This document shows positions 34,708-43,495 of a DNA stretch of 64,000 bases, piece after piece. Within the stretch, counting starts at the first letter, position 1, and every line of letters starts with the position of its first letter. The translations under genes were made by a program, and so were the position numbers. This DNA is from Mycolicibacterium austroafricanum (lineage in GTDB: Bacteria > Actinomycetota > Actinomycetes > Mycobacteriales > Mycobacteriaceae), in contig NZ_CACSIP010000001.1 in NCBI RefSeq assembly GCF_902705885.1, positions 43,918-107,917 on the forward strand, given 5' to 3'. The notes beneath the pieces were generated by a model that worked only from the letters and a program-made list of their open reading frames with translations, did no database searches and was not told the DNA's origin.

Positions 34708-35163
34708 ATGCCGATCAGCGTCATCACCAAGGTCGTCGCGGCCCCCGCTGACGCCTTGTGGGCCATCCTCGCCGATTTCGGCGATGTCAGTTGGATCCCC
34801 ATCGCCGGCCAGGTCGAAGTCATCGGGTCAGGCATCGGAATGCGGCGGTGCATCCACGGCAGCGGTCCCGTCCCCGTGGTCGAGAAGCTCACCGGACTCC
34901 AGCCGGAGAAGATGACCCTGAGCTACACGATCACGGACAACCCACTGCCCGTGAGCCGGTTCGAAGCGACCGTCACGGTGAACGAGGAGATCGGCGACGA
35001 CGAGAGACCCTCCTTGTCGCGCATCGCATGGACCGTCGATTTCGACCCCGTCGGCGACTCCGAGGCCGATGCCCGAGCCGCCCGAGATGCCGTGGAGGCC
35101 GTCTACGAGATGATGGCGGGCTGGCTGACCGAAGCAGCAACCGACGACTGCAACCGCGACTGA
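34708..35163 (+). CDS. SRPBCC (START/Bet v1-like) family protein
   Basis: A 151-residue protein with the helix-grip signature: ITKVVAAPADALWAILADFGDVSWIP at the N-terminus and a long C-terminal helix (AARDAVEAVYEMMAGWLTEA). These folds bind hydrophobic ligands and some act as polyketide-cyclase-like enzymes or carriers. The ATG is preceded by a TAGCTT box ending 6 nt upstream (leaderless). It is the first gene of the SRPBCC-amidohydrolase-ACAD-ACAD run. A role in handling a hydrophobic intermediate is inferred. Confidence 0.82.
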   Translation: MPISVITKVVAAPADALWAILADFGDVSWIPIAGQVEVIGSGIGMRRCIHGSGPVPVVEKLTGLQPEKMTLSYTITDNPLPVSRFEATVTVNEEIGDDERPSLSRIAWTVDFDPVGDSEADARAARDAVEAVYEMMAGWLTEAATDDCNRD

Positions 35164-35203
35164 ACAGTAATACAAACTATGTACATACGTTTATGATGGT
35201 CGC

Positions 35204-36514
35204 ATGATCGATCCCGACCGGCTCGTGCTCATCAGCGTCGACGACCACACCGTGGAACCGCCCGACATGTTCGAGGGTCGGGTGCCCGCTCGATTCGCCG
35301 ACCAGGCACCCCGCATCGTCGAGACCGACGACGGGGTGTGCTTCTGGGAGTACGCAGGAGTGCCGCTGCCCAACATCGGCCTGAACGCCGTGGCGGGTCG
35401 GCCCAACGATGAGTGGGGCTTCGAACCCTCCAGCTTCACCGACATGCGTACCGGCTGCTATGACGTCGACGCCCGGGTAGCCGACATGAACGCCTCGGGC
35501 GTGCTGGCCTCGCTGTGCTTTCCGTCTTTTCCGACGATCTCCGGAGCCCTGTTCACCTTCCGCGGGGACCGCGACGTGTCCGAGGTGATGGTCCGCGCAT
35601 ACAACGACTGGCATGCCGAAGACTGGTGCGGGCGCCACCCCGACCGATTCATCCCGATGGGGATCCTGCCGTTGTGGGATCCGGCGCTGGCTGCACGCGA
35701 GATCGCCCGTCTCGACTCCATGGGCTGTCATTCGGTGACGATGCCCCAGCACATCGGCAACTACGGACAGCCGCCGTGGCAGGATCCACAGTGGGACGTG
35801 ATGTGGGAAGCGGTGTGCGAACACGACACGGTGGTCAACATCCACATCGGCACTGGCGGCGGTGTACCGGTGCCCTCGGATCTGACCAGTTACCTCGCCT
35901 ACAACTCGATGATTGCCTTCGACACCGTGCGTTTCACCTCCGACTTGCTGTTTTCTCGTGTGGTCACCACGTTCCCGACGATCAAGTTCGCGCTTTCGGA
36001 GGGCGGCATTGGATGGATCCCGTTCGCGCTGGAGAGGTATGAGGACCTGTACTCGCGTCAGCGGGCGTGGACCGGTGACGACCTGGGGGTCGGCGTCACG
36101 CCGACGGACGTCTTCCGCCGCAATTTCATCGCCTGCTTCATCCGGGACCGAGTCGGGGTCGAACTGCGCGACCGCATCGGCGTCGACTCGATCTGTTGGG
36201 AGATGGACTACCCGCACTCGGACAGCAGCTGGCCGGACGCCCCGGAACAGCTGGCCGCCCAACTGGAGGGCTGCACCCTCGATGAGGTCGAGAAGATCAC
36301 CTGGCAGAACGCCGCCCGCACCTACCGGTACGACGGTGTCGAGCGGCTCGGCCGTGACCACTGCACGGTGTCGTCGCTGCGACAGCGCAACGCCGGCCTG
36401 GACTTGACGGCCCCCAAAGTCGATGCCGGCCGCGCCCCCAGGGCCGGCACCTCCGCCATCACCTACGGCGACATGCGGCAGCGGCTGGCCTCCGTGATGA
36501 CGGGTGGAACGTGA
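35204..36514 (+). CDS. Amidohydrolase family (Amidohydro_2/ACMSD-like TIM-barrel) protein
   Basis: A 436-residue metal-dependent TIM-barrel protein. The metal motif is DDH at residues 13-15 (Asp-x-His), with His in VNIHIGTG and Asp in MDYPHSDSSWP. The Amidohydro_2 group includes decarboxylases and C-C or C-N hydrolases. It is clearly paralogous to the protein encoded at 52355-53659 (both have PNIGLNAVAG and LCFPSFP). Leaderless start after TATGAT (35192-35197). The stop overlaps the ACAD start by 4 bp. A ring-opening hydrolase or decarboxylase role is plausible but unproven. Confidence 0.85.
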   Translation: MIDPDRLVLISVDDHTVEPPDMFEGRVPARFADQAPRIVETDDGVCFWEYAGVPLPNIGLNAVAGRPNDEWGFEPSSFTDMRTGCYDVDARVADMNASGVLASLCFPSFPTISGALFTFRGDRDVSEVMVRAYNDWHAEDWCGRHPDRFIPMGILPLWDPALAAREIARLDSMGCHSVTMPQHIGNYGQPPWQDPQWDVMWEAVCEHDTVVNIHIGTGGGVPVPSDLTSYLAYNSMIAFDTVRFTSDLLFSRVVTTFPTIKFALSEGGIGWIPFALERYEDLYSRQRAWTGDDLGVGVTPTDVFRRNFIACFIRDRVGVELRDRIGVDSICWEMDYPHSDSSWPDAPEQLAAQLEGCTLDEVEKITWQNAARTYRYDGVERLGRDHCTVSSLRQRNAGLDLTAPKVDAGRAPRAGTSAITYGDMRQRLASVMTGGT

Positions 36515-37710
36515 CCGACGCTGACTACGGCGTATCCCTGTCATTGCGCGATCGCGCTTTCCGCGACGAGGTCCGCGCGTTCCTGGATTCGGCACTGACC
36601 GCCGACACCCCGACCCAGACCCGGACCCGAGGTGAGAAGACGCGCCTGGAGCGGATGCGCTGGTGGCAGACCCGACTCCACGAGGCGCGCCTGGCCGCGA
36701 TCTCCTGGCCGACCGAGTTCGGCGGCCGCAGCGCAACACCGGTCCAACAGTTGATCTTCAACGCCGAGATGGCTGCAGCGCGTGCACCGGAGCCGATCAA
36801 CCGCAGCGCGATCAACCAGCTCGGCCCGACCATCATCCAGTGGGGCACCGACGAGCAACGCGCCCACTACCTCCCGCGCATCCTGTCGGCCGAGGATGTG
36901 TGGTGCCAGGGGTTCAGTGAACCCGATGCCGGCAGCGATCTGGCTTCATTGAAGACCCGAGCCACTATTGACGGCGACCACCTGGTAATCACCGGTCAGA
37001 AGGTGTGGACGTCGAAGGCCCAGTACGCCGACCGGATCTATCTGCTCGTCCGGACCGATACTCGCGCTGAGCCCCGCGACGGGATCAGTTATGTGCTGGC
37101 AGATCTCGCGACGCCTGGCATCGAAGTGCGCCCGGTACGCCAGATCACCGGAGCATCCGAGTTCAACGAGGTGTTCCTCGACGAGGCGCGGGTGCCACTT
37201 TCCAACGTGTTGGGGCCGTTGCACGGCGGGTGGCGGGTCGCGAAATCCACCCTCGGTTATGAGCGCGTGGGACAGAGCCGTACCCACCGGATCGAGCGCC
37301 GCCTCGACATCTTGGTCGGAATGGCCAAGCAGCCCAACGCACTGACCGAAAAAGCGTTCGCCGACGAATACGTCTCCGACCAGATGGTGCGCTTTGCCGC
37401 CCAGGTCGAGGCCTTGCGCCAGATCGCCGCACAGGCCACCGCGGCAGGCGTGCGCGGTATGAGCCCGGGCCCCGAAGCCTCGCTGGCCAAACTGCTCACC
37501 TCCGAACTCGATCAGGCCATGGCCAATTTCGGGCTCGACCTCTCCGGGCCTGCCGGAGTTCTTGAGGCCGGGTCGCCAGGCGCGGCGAAGAACGGCAACG
37601 TCGCGCAGAGTTACCTGTTGATGCGCGCGGCCACCTTCGGCGCCGGCACCTCGGAGATCCAGCGCAATGTCATCGCCGAGAGATTGCTAGGGCTGCCACG
37701 TGACCCCTGA
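36511..37710 (+). CDS. Acyl-CoA dehydrogenase (large partner of a pair)
   Basis: A 399-residue FAD acyl-CoA dehydrogenase. CQGFSEPDAGSDLASLKTRA and GQKVWTSKAQYAD are the FAD/substrate loop motifs, and GTSEIQRNVIAERLLGLPR is the C-terminal signature. It introduces an alpha,beta double bond in an acyl-CoA. It overlaps the next ACAD gene by 11 bp; such large/small adjacent pairs form heterotetramers in steroid degradation (ChsE-type). GTG start overlapping the amidohydrolase stop. Confidence 0.92.
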   Translation: MTDADYGVSLSLRDRAFRDEVRAFLDSALTADTPTQTRTRGEKTRLERMRWWQTRLHEARLAAISWPTEFGGRSATPVQQLIFNAEMAAARAPEPINRSAINQLGPTIIQWGTDEQRAHYLPRILSAEDVWCQGFSEPDAGSDLASLKTRATIDGDHLVITGQKVWTSKAQYADRIYLLVRTDTRAEPRDGISYVLADLATPGIEVRPVRQITGASEFNEVFLDEARVPLSNVLGPLHGGWRVAKSTLGYERVGQSRTHRIERRLDILVGMAKQPNALTEKAFADEYVSDQMVRFAAQVEALRQIAAQATAAGVRGMSPGPEASLAKLLTSELDQAMANFGLDLSGPAGVLEAGSPGAAKNGNVAQSYLLMRAATFGAGTSEIQRNVIAERLLGLPRDP

Positions 37711-38761
37711 CGCCACTCCCTCCCTGACCGAGATCGCCGATAACGCCGCCCATCTCGCCGAGCTGCGCGATGCGGCGGACGACATCTTGCGCCACGCCTG
37801 GGCGGTCGAACGTACCCGGGCGCTGCTCGACGGCACCCGCCCCGCGTTCGATGGCCAACTATGGCGCACGATCTGCGAAGTGGGATGGCCCGATGTGCTC
37901 GTCGATGACGCCGACGGCGGTGGCGGAGGCAGCCTGCGGGAGCTCTGTGTCCTCGCCGAAGCAGCCGGTGCCGTGGCGCTGCCGGTGCCGCTTCCGGCGA
38001 CGGCTGCCGCAAGCTGGTTGCAGCGGCGTTGCACCGACGGAATCACCCTGGTGCTCGACGATTCCGACCCCCGGCCCACCTTGTCGTCGGCGGGCCTCAC
38101 GGGGTCCTGGGGATCGGTCCCCTACGGTGCGGTCGCCGACCGGCTGCTGATCCTCGCCGACCGCGACGGAGAGCCGGTACTAGGTGCCGTCGATCCCGCA
38201 GATCCAGGCGTCACGCGGCAGGCCCAACAGCCTCTTGATCATCAGCCCGCCGCCGCCATCGCCATCGACGGCGCAGCGTTCGAACAACTAGACGCTGAGC
38301 CGTCGGCCGCGCGGCGGTATCGCGAGGCCCTGTTCCGGGTCCGCATCGCCACGGTCGCCGAACTGATCGGAATCGCCGAGGCCGCGAACCGCGCCGCCGC
38401 CGACTACGCGAAGGTACGCGTCACCTTCGGCCGGCCGATCGGCAGCCGCCAAGCGATCAAACACCGCTTGGTCGACCAACGCGGTGTCATCGAGGTCGCG
38501 CGGGCGCTCGTGAACCGATCCGCCGACGCCTGCGAACAGCAGCATCCCGAGACCCCGGCGCTGGTTTCGCTGACGGCGTTCTGGGCGATCGACTCACTTC
38601 GGCGCGTTCCCGAAGGCGCCGTTCAGGTTTTCGGCGGTATCGCCTACACCTGGGAGCACGATGCGCACGTCTACCTGCGGCGCGCGGCGACGCTGGCCGC
38701 CCACCTGGGGGCACGCCACCGCCACCGCGAGACGGTCGCCGCCTGGCTGCAATCCCGCTGA
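37700..38761 (+). CDS. Acyl-CoA dehydrogenase (small partner of a pair)
   Basis: A 353-residue ACAD-fold protein, shorter than usual and without the SEPEAGSD loop or IQRNI-type C-terminus of its partner. It retains VTFGRPIGSRQAIKH and VQVFGGIAYTWEHDAHVYLRRA. In known heteromeric ACADs one subunit keeps the catalytic base and the other is mainly structural; this gene fits the second type. It starts at GTG 37700 within the end of the first ACAD. It converges on the P450 gene with a 3-bp gap. Confidence 0.88.
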   Translation: MTPDATPSLTEIADNAAHLAELRDAADDILRHAWAVERTRALLDGTRPAFDGQLWRTICEVGWPDVLVDDADGGGGGSLRELCVLAEAAGAVALPVPLPATAAASWLQRRCTDGITLVLDDSDPRPTLSSAGLTGSWGSVPYGAVADRLLILADRDGEPVLGAVDPADPGVTRQAQQPLDHQPAAAIAIDGAAFEQLDAEPSAARRYREALFRVRIATVAELIGIAEAANRAAADYAKVRVTFGRPIGSRQAIKHRLVDQRGVIEVARALVNRSADACEQQHPETPALVSLTAFWAIDSLRRVPEGAVQVFGGIAYTWEHDAHVYLRRAATLAAHLGARHRHRETVAAWLQSR

Positions 38762-38764
38762 CGA

Positions 38765-39979
38765 TCAGCGGTAGTCGAGGGTCACCGGCAATCTGTCATA
38801 GGTGTGCACCAGGGCCGACGGCCGCAAGGCCGCCGTCCCCGTCACATGGATGCCCTTGGCACGCTTGATCACCTCGTCGAGAACCAGGCGGGCTTCCCGG
38901 CGCGCCAGCGCAGCACCCATGCAGAAGTGTTCTCCGACGCCGAAGCCCAGGTGTCCTGACGCGTCGGAGCGAGTCACGTCGAAATCTTCGGCCGTCGGCC
39001 CCCAGTGGTCGACGTCGCGATTGGCGGATGCGTACGCCAGCAACAACCCATCACCTTCGCGAATGGTGACTCCCCGCACCTCGACATCGTGGGCGGCCTG
39101 GCGGGCCATGCTCATCACCGGGGTCCACCAGCGCAACACCTCTTCGACCGCATTGGTAGCCACATCAGGATCGGCGAACGCTTTCTGGGCCTGGTCGGGG
39201 TGCATGTCGAAACATGCCGCGATGCCTGCGATCAGGCTCTGGGTCGTCTCGCTGCCGGCCGCGAGCAGCGTCAGCGCGTAGGTCATCACCTGAATCTCGT
39301 TGAGCGGTTCGCCGTCGATCCGGACCTGCGACAACATCGACAGCAGATCATCCGTCGGGTTCTCCGCGCGCTCGGCGACCAACGCCATCAGGTACGGCGC
39401 CACCTCTCCGAAAATCAACTCCATGTCGCTGTCTTCGGCCACGCCGCTGCCGACGTTGGCGATCGTGGTGGCCCAACCGGCCACCTTCGACCAATCCGGC
39501 TCGGGCACCCCGAGCAGATACGCGAACACGTACACGGGGAAGGGTTCGGCGACACGTTCGACCCAGTCGAACTCACCGTCGGGCAACCCATCGAAGATCT
39601 GGCCGACCACCTGTCGGACGCGCTCCTCCAGTTTCGCCACCGCCGACGGGGTGAAGCGCACCCCGATCGCCTTGCGGTGGGCCCGGTGCTCCGGCGGATC
39701 CATGAACAGGATTCCTCGGTTCTGATACCCCTGCGGGTCCCGGCCTTCGCGGTGCGCGATCAGATCCATCATGATGCCGATTCGTTCCGAGGTGAACTTC
39801 TCCGGGCGGGCCGAGATCGCCTTGATGTCGTCATACTTCGTCACGACCCAGAACTTGCCCTCTTCGTACCAGTGCACGGGATCGGTCTCACGCAGCGCTC
39901 GGAACGTCGCGTTGGGATCTCCGAGGTAGAACTCGGCATCGTCGAACCGCACGTCGAAGCGCGCACCAGTCGTCGCCAT
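38765..39979 (-). CDS. Cytochrome P450 (first of three)
   Basis: A 404-residue soluble bacterial P450. The haem loop FGVGEHFCMG carries Cys353; the I-helix oxygen-activation motif is AAGSETT and the ExxR pair is EEVLR. It hydroxylates an unknown, probably hydrophobic, substrate. The ATG at 39979 is preferred to the one at 40021: a TATTGT box (39987-39992) ends 7 nt upstream and lies inside an island operator. It is divergent from the fused CoA-transferase gene. Confidence 0.93.
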   Translation of the reverse strand: MATTGARFDVRFDDAEFYLGDPNATFRALRETDPVHWYEEGKFWVVTKYDDIKAISARPEKFTSERIGIMMDLIAHREGRDPQGYQNRGILFMDPPEHRAHRKAIGVRFTPSAVAKLEERVRQVVGQIFDGLPDGEFDWVERVAEPFPVYVFAYLLGVPEPDWSKVAGWATTIANVGSGVAEDSDMELIFGEVAPYLMALVAERAENPTDDLLSMLSQVRIDGEPLNEIQVMTYALTLLAAGSETTQSLIAGIAACFDMHPDQAQKAFADPDVATNAVEEVLRWWTPVMSMARQAAHDVEVRGVTIREGDGLLLAYASANRDVDHWGPTAEDFDVTRSDASGHLGFGVGEHFCMGAALARREARLVLDEVIKRAKGIHVTGTAALRPSALVHTYDRLPVTLDYR

Positions 39980-39984
39980 ACTAT

Positions 39985-40006
39985 GAACAATAGAACAGAC
40001 TGTGTG
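39985..40006. promoter_or_regulatory. Island operator-like site 2 (overlaps the P450 -10 box)
   Basis: Begins GAACAATAGAACA, identical over 13 bp to the 44763 copy (17 of 22 overall). On the minus strand its left arm reads CTATTGTTC, which contains the TATTGT -10 box of the P450 gene, so a bound protein would block polymerase. Confidence 0.6.
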
Positions 40007-40040
40007 AATGTGTGAAGTCATGACACAGACTTATCAATCG

Positions 40041-40062
40041 GACGCATAATGTCCTATTGTTC
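40041..40062. promoter_or_regulatory. Island operator-like site 3 (overlaps the CoA-transferase -10 box)
   Basis: On the minus strand it reads GAACAATAGGACATTAT, an 18 of 22 match to the 44763 copy. On the plus strand TATTGT (40055-40060) within it ends 6 nt before the ATG at 40067. It is arranged as an inverted copy of site 2, with GAACAATAG and CTATTGTTC 60 bp apart. Confidence 0.6.
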
Positions 40063-40066
40063 CGGA

Positions 40067-42160
40067 ATGGCCACCAGCGGCACGGCGGGGACGGCGATCT
40101 CGCCTCCCCCCACCTTCCTGACCGGGGTGCGGGTACGACAACTCGGCGACGGGGTCGCCGGCGCGGCCGCAGCGGCGCTGTTGGCCCGCCTCGGTGCCGA
40201 AGTCACGTCCACGGTCACTGACGCGCGGTCGCACCGCGCGGGCCCTTGGCTGCACACCCCGGACGGACCGGTCGCCGCTGTCGACCTGGTACTCAGACGG
40301 TGGACTCAGGGACCGGATAACCGCGATGCCGACGCCGACATCGTCATCGTCGACGGTGTCGAGGCCCCGACAGCGACACCGGGAGCGGTGGTCGTCGGCA
40401 TCCGGCCGTTCGGGCTCGACGGACCGGACAGCCACCTTCCCGGCGGGGAACTGATCGCGCAGGCCAGCGGCGGACTGCTGGGCACCATCGAGGGCGCCGA
40501 CGGAGCGCCCGTCCCGGCGCCGGGTTACGTCGCATCCAAGGCCGTCGGCGCGGTCGCCGCGCTGGCAGCCCTGCACGGGCTCGATCGCAGCAGGCGCACC
40601 GGCGACGCGGTCACCGTCGATGTATCAGCCCAGGAAGCGGTGATCTTCACCGCGGCGTTGCCCGAATGCGCACACCTTCTCTATCGCTGCCCTGGACGAG
40701 CGGGCAGCGGCCGGTACCTCGCACCGTCCGGCCTGTTCCCCTGCCGCGACGGACTAGTCCGCATCACCGCGGTCGAAAACCACCAGTGGACGGGCTTGCG
40801 AGCGGCTCTCGGTGAACCGGACTGGTCCGCAGGGTTGGACGAACGCGCGGCGCGCATCGAACATGCCGAGTTGATCAACGCCAAGGTATCGGAGTGGGCG
40901 GCTTCAAGGGACAAAGCCGACTGCGCGGCATTGCTCCAAGCCAATGGGGTGCCGTCGACACCGGTGAACGAACCCGGCGAACTTCTGGACTCGCCGCAAC
41001 TCGCGTATCGGAATTCGTTGCTGCACTCTCATGTCGGCGACGACGATGTCACGTTCCTGGGCCCACCCTGGAGTCTCGAACCGGCGGGCCCGCCCACCGA
41101 GCGAACTCCCGGCCTCGCCGGGTTGCGTGTCGCAGAACTCACCCATGTGCTCGCCGGTCCCATCGTCGGCGCGCTACTGGGCGCCATGGGCGCCACCGTC
41201 GTCCGCCTGGAGGATCCGGACCGCCTCGACATCTACCGGCGCACCGGACCTTTCGCCGATGGCGTGGCGGGCACCGAACGCGGCGCCTACTATGCCGTGG
41301 CCAACCATTCCAAGCACAGTGTGCTGATCAACCCGGCGAGCGCCGCCGAGCACGTCGCCTCGATGTTGGCAGCCTCCGACGTGCTGATCGAGAACGTCGG
41401 CTCATCGCGGTTGCGCCGTTTGAAGGTCGACCCAGCGGCATTCGCCGAGTCCGGCCGGCTGGCCCTGCGCGTCTCGGGGTTCGGTTCGGCCGGGCCACTG
41501 GCCGGCTACCGCGTATACGCCAACAACGTCCAGTCCTACGGCGGACTCGCGGGCGTGTGCACCGACGCGTCCGGCCTTCCGGCACGCCTGGGCACTGTCC
41601 TGGCCGATCCGTTGTCCTCGGTCGTCGGCGCGGTAGCGATCGCCGCATGGGCGCTGGGACGTGCGCCCACGACGGGTGCAGTGCTGGACCTGTCGATGTC
41701 CGAGGTGGTCGCGTCAACCATTTCCGAGTTCGTCACGGCCGCCTCAGCACGTCCAGCCGACCCGCCCGTACGCGTGGTCCGCACCGTCCGGCGCACAACC
41801 GACGGGCGTTGGGTCGCTGTGGAATTGACCGACGCCCAATGTGACCAGGAGCGCGTCGAGATTGTCACGGCACTGATCGAGACCAATCGTGCCGACGATG
41901 CTGTCGGCAAACTGCGCGGGGCGGGGATCCTCACGGCCGTGGTCCGGCGCGCCGAGGAGCTGGTGGCCGACCCCCACCTCGAGGCCCGCGGATTCTTCCC
42001 CGAGATCGATCATCCCGATCCCGGTATCGGTCGCAGCCGGCTGGTCGGGCTGCCATGGCGATTCGCGGGCGAGGGACCCGTCCCGCTCGCACCTCCACCT
42101 GCACTGGGCAGTGCCAACACCCGCTACGAAAGGACATTGCGTGCCGACACCACCGCCTGA
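40067..42160 (+). CDS. Double-length family III (CaiB/BaiF) CoA-transferase, two fused domains
   Basis: A 697-residue protein made of two CoA-transferase III halves, joined near residue 350 (LAGLRVAELTHVLAGP starts the second). The C-terminal half has the full pattern, including Asp in GTVLADPLSS at the place of the catalytic aspartate that forms the anhydride with the acyl group. The N-terminal half has APGYVASKAVG there and lacks the aspartate. It probably moves CoA onto a substrate carboxylate with one active half. The leaderless ATG at 40067 follows TATTGT; the upstream ATG at 40049 lies within the operator. Confidence 0.85.
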   Translation: MATSGTAGTAISPPPTFLTGVRVRQLGDGVAGAAAAALLARLGAEVTSTVTDARSHRAGPWLHTPDGPVAAVDLVLRRWTQGPDNRDADADIVIVDGVEAPTATPGAVVVGIRPFGLDGPDSHLPGGELIAQASGGLLGTIEGADGAPVPAPGYVASKAVGAVAALAALHGLDRSRRTGDAVTVDVSAQEAVIFTAALPECAHLLYRCPGRAGSGRYLAPSGLFPCRDGLVRITAVENHQWTGLRAALGEPDWSAGLDERAARIEHAELINAKVSEWAASRDKADCAALLQANGVPSTPVNEPGELLDSPQLAYRNSLLHSHVGDDDVTFLGPPWSLEPAGPPTERTPGLAGLRVAELTHVLAGPIVGALLGAMGATVVRLEDPDRLDIYRRTGPFADGVAGTERGAYYAVANHSKHSVLINPASAAEHVASMLAASDVLIENVGSSRLRRLKVDPAAFAESGRLALRVSGFGSAGPLAGYRVYANNVQSYGGLAGVCTDASGLPARLGTVLADPLSSVVGAVAIAAWALGRAPTTGAVLDLSMSEVVASTISEFVTAASARPADPPVRVVRTVRRTTDGRWVAVELTDAQCDQERVEIVTALIETNRADDAVGKLRGAGILTAVVRRAEELVADPHLEARGFFPEIDHPDPGIGRSRLVGLPWRFAGEGPVPLAPPPALGSANTRYERTLRADTTA

Positions 42161-42380
42161 CCGCACAGCGACCGTGTGGTCCTCGACATTCGTACCGTAC
42201 GCGTCGCCCTACACCGACTACGGCCAGCAGGGTTACAGCGTGGCATGGGCGGATACCGCATCGGGTCGTCTGCAGGTGCTGGTCGACGGCGACCGCCCGG
42301 CGCCGGGCACGGTCGGGTGGCTGGTGACCTCGACACTCGACGGCGAGTCGGTCGACATGTTCGTGGCGGATCCCGCATGA
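42141..42380 (+). CDS. Short OB-fold (DUF35-like) partner of the thiolase-like protein
   Basis: A 79-residue protein with no zinc ribbon. VWSSTFVPYASPYTDYGQQGYSVAWADT and PAPGTVGWLVTSTLDG suggest a stand-alone OB-fold domain of the DUF35 type. GTG start with AAAGGA upstream, overlapping the fused CoA-transferase by 20 bp; its stop overlaps the thiolase-like ATG by 4 bp. The tight coupling suggests a small subunit of that enzyme, as in DUF35-thiolase pairs elsewhere. The family call is tentative. Confidence 0.65.
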   Translation: MPTPPPDRTATVWSSTFVPYASPYTDYGQQGYSVAWADTASGRLQVLVDGDRPAPGTVGWLVTSTLDGESVDMFVADPA

Positions 42381-43495
42381 CGGGCGTGCGGATCTCCGGT
42401 GTCGGCGTCACCGAGTTCGGAAAGCACGCCGGCACACCGTTGGTCGATCTCGGTGTTGAGGCAGCACGAAACGCCTTGGCAGATGCAGATATCGACTATA
42501 CCGACGTCGGCGAAGTGTTCACCGCCTCTGCGCTGGCCGCACCGCAGACCGGAATGAGAGTTGCGCTGGAACTTGGCCGCACCGGGATACCGGTGACAGC
42601 CATCGAGAGTGCTTCAGCCGGTGGCATGGTCGCGCTGCGCCATGCCGTCTGGGCCGTAGCCTCCGGACGCTGCAGGACGGCACTGGCGATCGGCTACGAG
42701 AAAACCACCGCACTGGAGCCCGGCGGCGTGGTGCCGGCGGCCGTGGGCTTCTGGGACCGGTTCCCGCCGCAGACGCACTACGCAATCGAGGCTGCGCGGT
42801 GGCTCCACGACGCCGGGTGCGGACCAGAGGCGATCGCGGCCGTCGCCGCGAAGTCACACAATCAGGCCCGACTGAACCCACTCGCGGCCCGACGACGAGA
42901 CGCCCCGGTGACCGTCGAGGACGTGCTGTCCGCCCGTATGGTCGCCGACCCGCTGACCAAAATGATGTGCCACGCATCGGTGGACGGCGGCGCGGCGGTC
43001 GTTGTCACCGCGAATCCGGCGCCGCGCTCGGTGAGCGTGCTGGCCATCGAACAGACCAGTTGGCCCGCCGACCCGCAGTGGCCGCTGGTCGGACCCGTCG
43101 TCGGCCCACCCTCGCAATTGACGCTCACCGCGCGGCAGTCCTACGCCGCGGCCGGAATCGAGCCCTCCGAGATCGGTGTGGTCTCGCTGCACGACATGTG
43201 CGCCAGCGAGGAGATCACCGCGTTGATCGCGATGGGGCTGGTGGACTCGAGCCGGATGTCCGCCCTGATCGAAGCCGGCGGACTCGCCGGTGACGGCGAA
43301 CTGCCGACCAACACCGACGGTGGCTGTATCGCCCGCGGCCACCCCATCGGTGCGACCGGACTCGCGCAAGCCGCCGAGATCGTCACTCAGCTGCGCGGCG
43401 AGGCCGGAGCGCGGCAGGTCGATGAGCCCCGAATCGGGCTCGTCCAGGCGGTCGGCGGCGGCGGATCGTGTGCGGCGGCGGTGCTGCGCGCATGA
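42377..43495 (+). CDS. Thiolase-like protein lacking the nucleophilic cysteine
   Basis: A 372-residue thiolase-fold protein. GGCIARGHPIGATG near residues 315-328 keeps the catalytic His322, but the usual nucleophile loop reads ESASAGG, with Ser80 where Cys is expected, and the C-terminal CxG cysteine is Val (AVGGGG). A normal Claisen thiolysis is therefore unlikely; a retro-aldol or decarboxylative reaction with the OB-fold partner encoded just upstream fits better. Its stop abuts the stop of the convergent CoA-transferase gene. Confidence 0.85.
   Translation: MTGVRISGVGVTEFGKHAGTPLVDLGVEAARNALADADIDYTDVGEVFTASALAAPQTGMRVALELGRTGIPVTAIESASAGGMVALRHAVWAVASGRCRTALAIGYEKTTALEPGGVVPAAVGFWDRFPPQTHYAIEAARWLHDAGCGPEAIAAVAAKSHNQARLNPLAARRRDAPVTVEDVLSARMVADPLTKMMCHASVDGGAAVVVTANPAPRSVSVLAIEQTSWPADPQWPLVGPVVGPPSQLTLTARQSYAAAGIEPSEIGVVSLHDMCASEEITALIAMGLVDSSRMSALIEAGGLAGDGELPTNTDGGCIARGHPIGATGLAQAAEIVTQLRGEAGARQVDEPRIGLVQAVGGGGSCAAAVLRA

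Noticed and set aside
35162..35184. Operator copy before the first amidohydrolase
   Set aside because: GAACA and ACTAT are present but an inserted base is needed to align it; uncertain.
35177..36739. 520-codon minus-strand frame over the first amidohydrolase
   Set aside because: Arg/Pro/Gly-rich shadow; the plus frame carries metal-binding motifs and a leaderless promoter.
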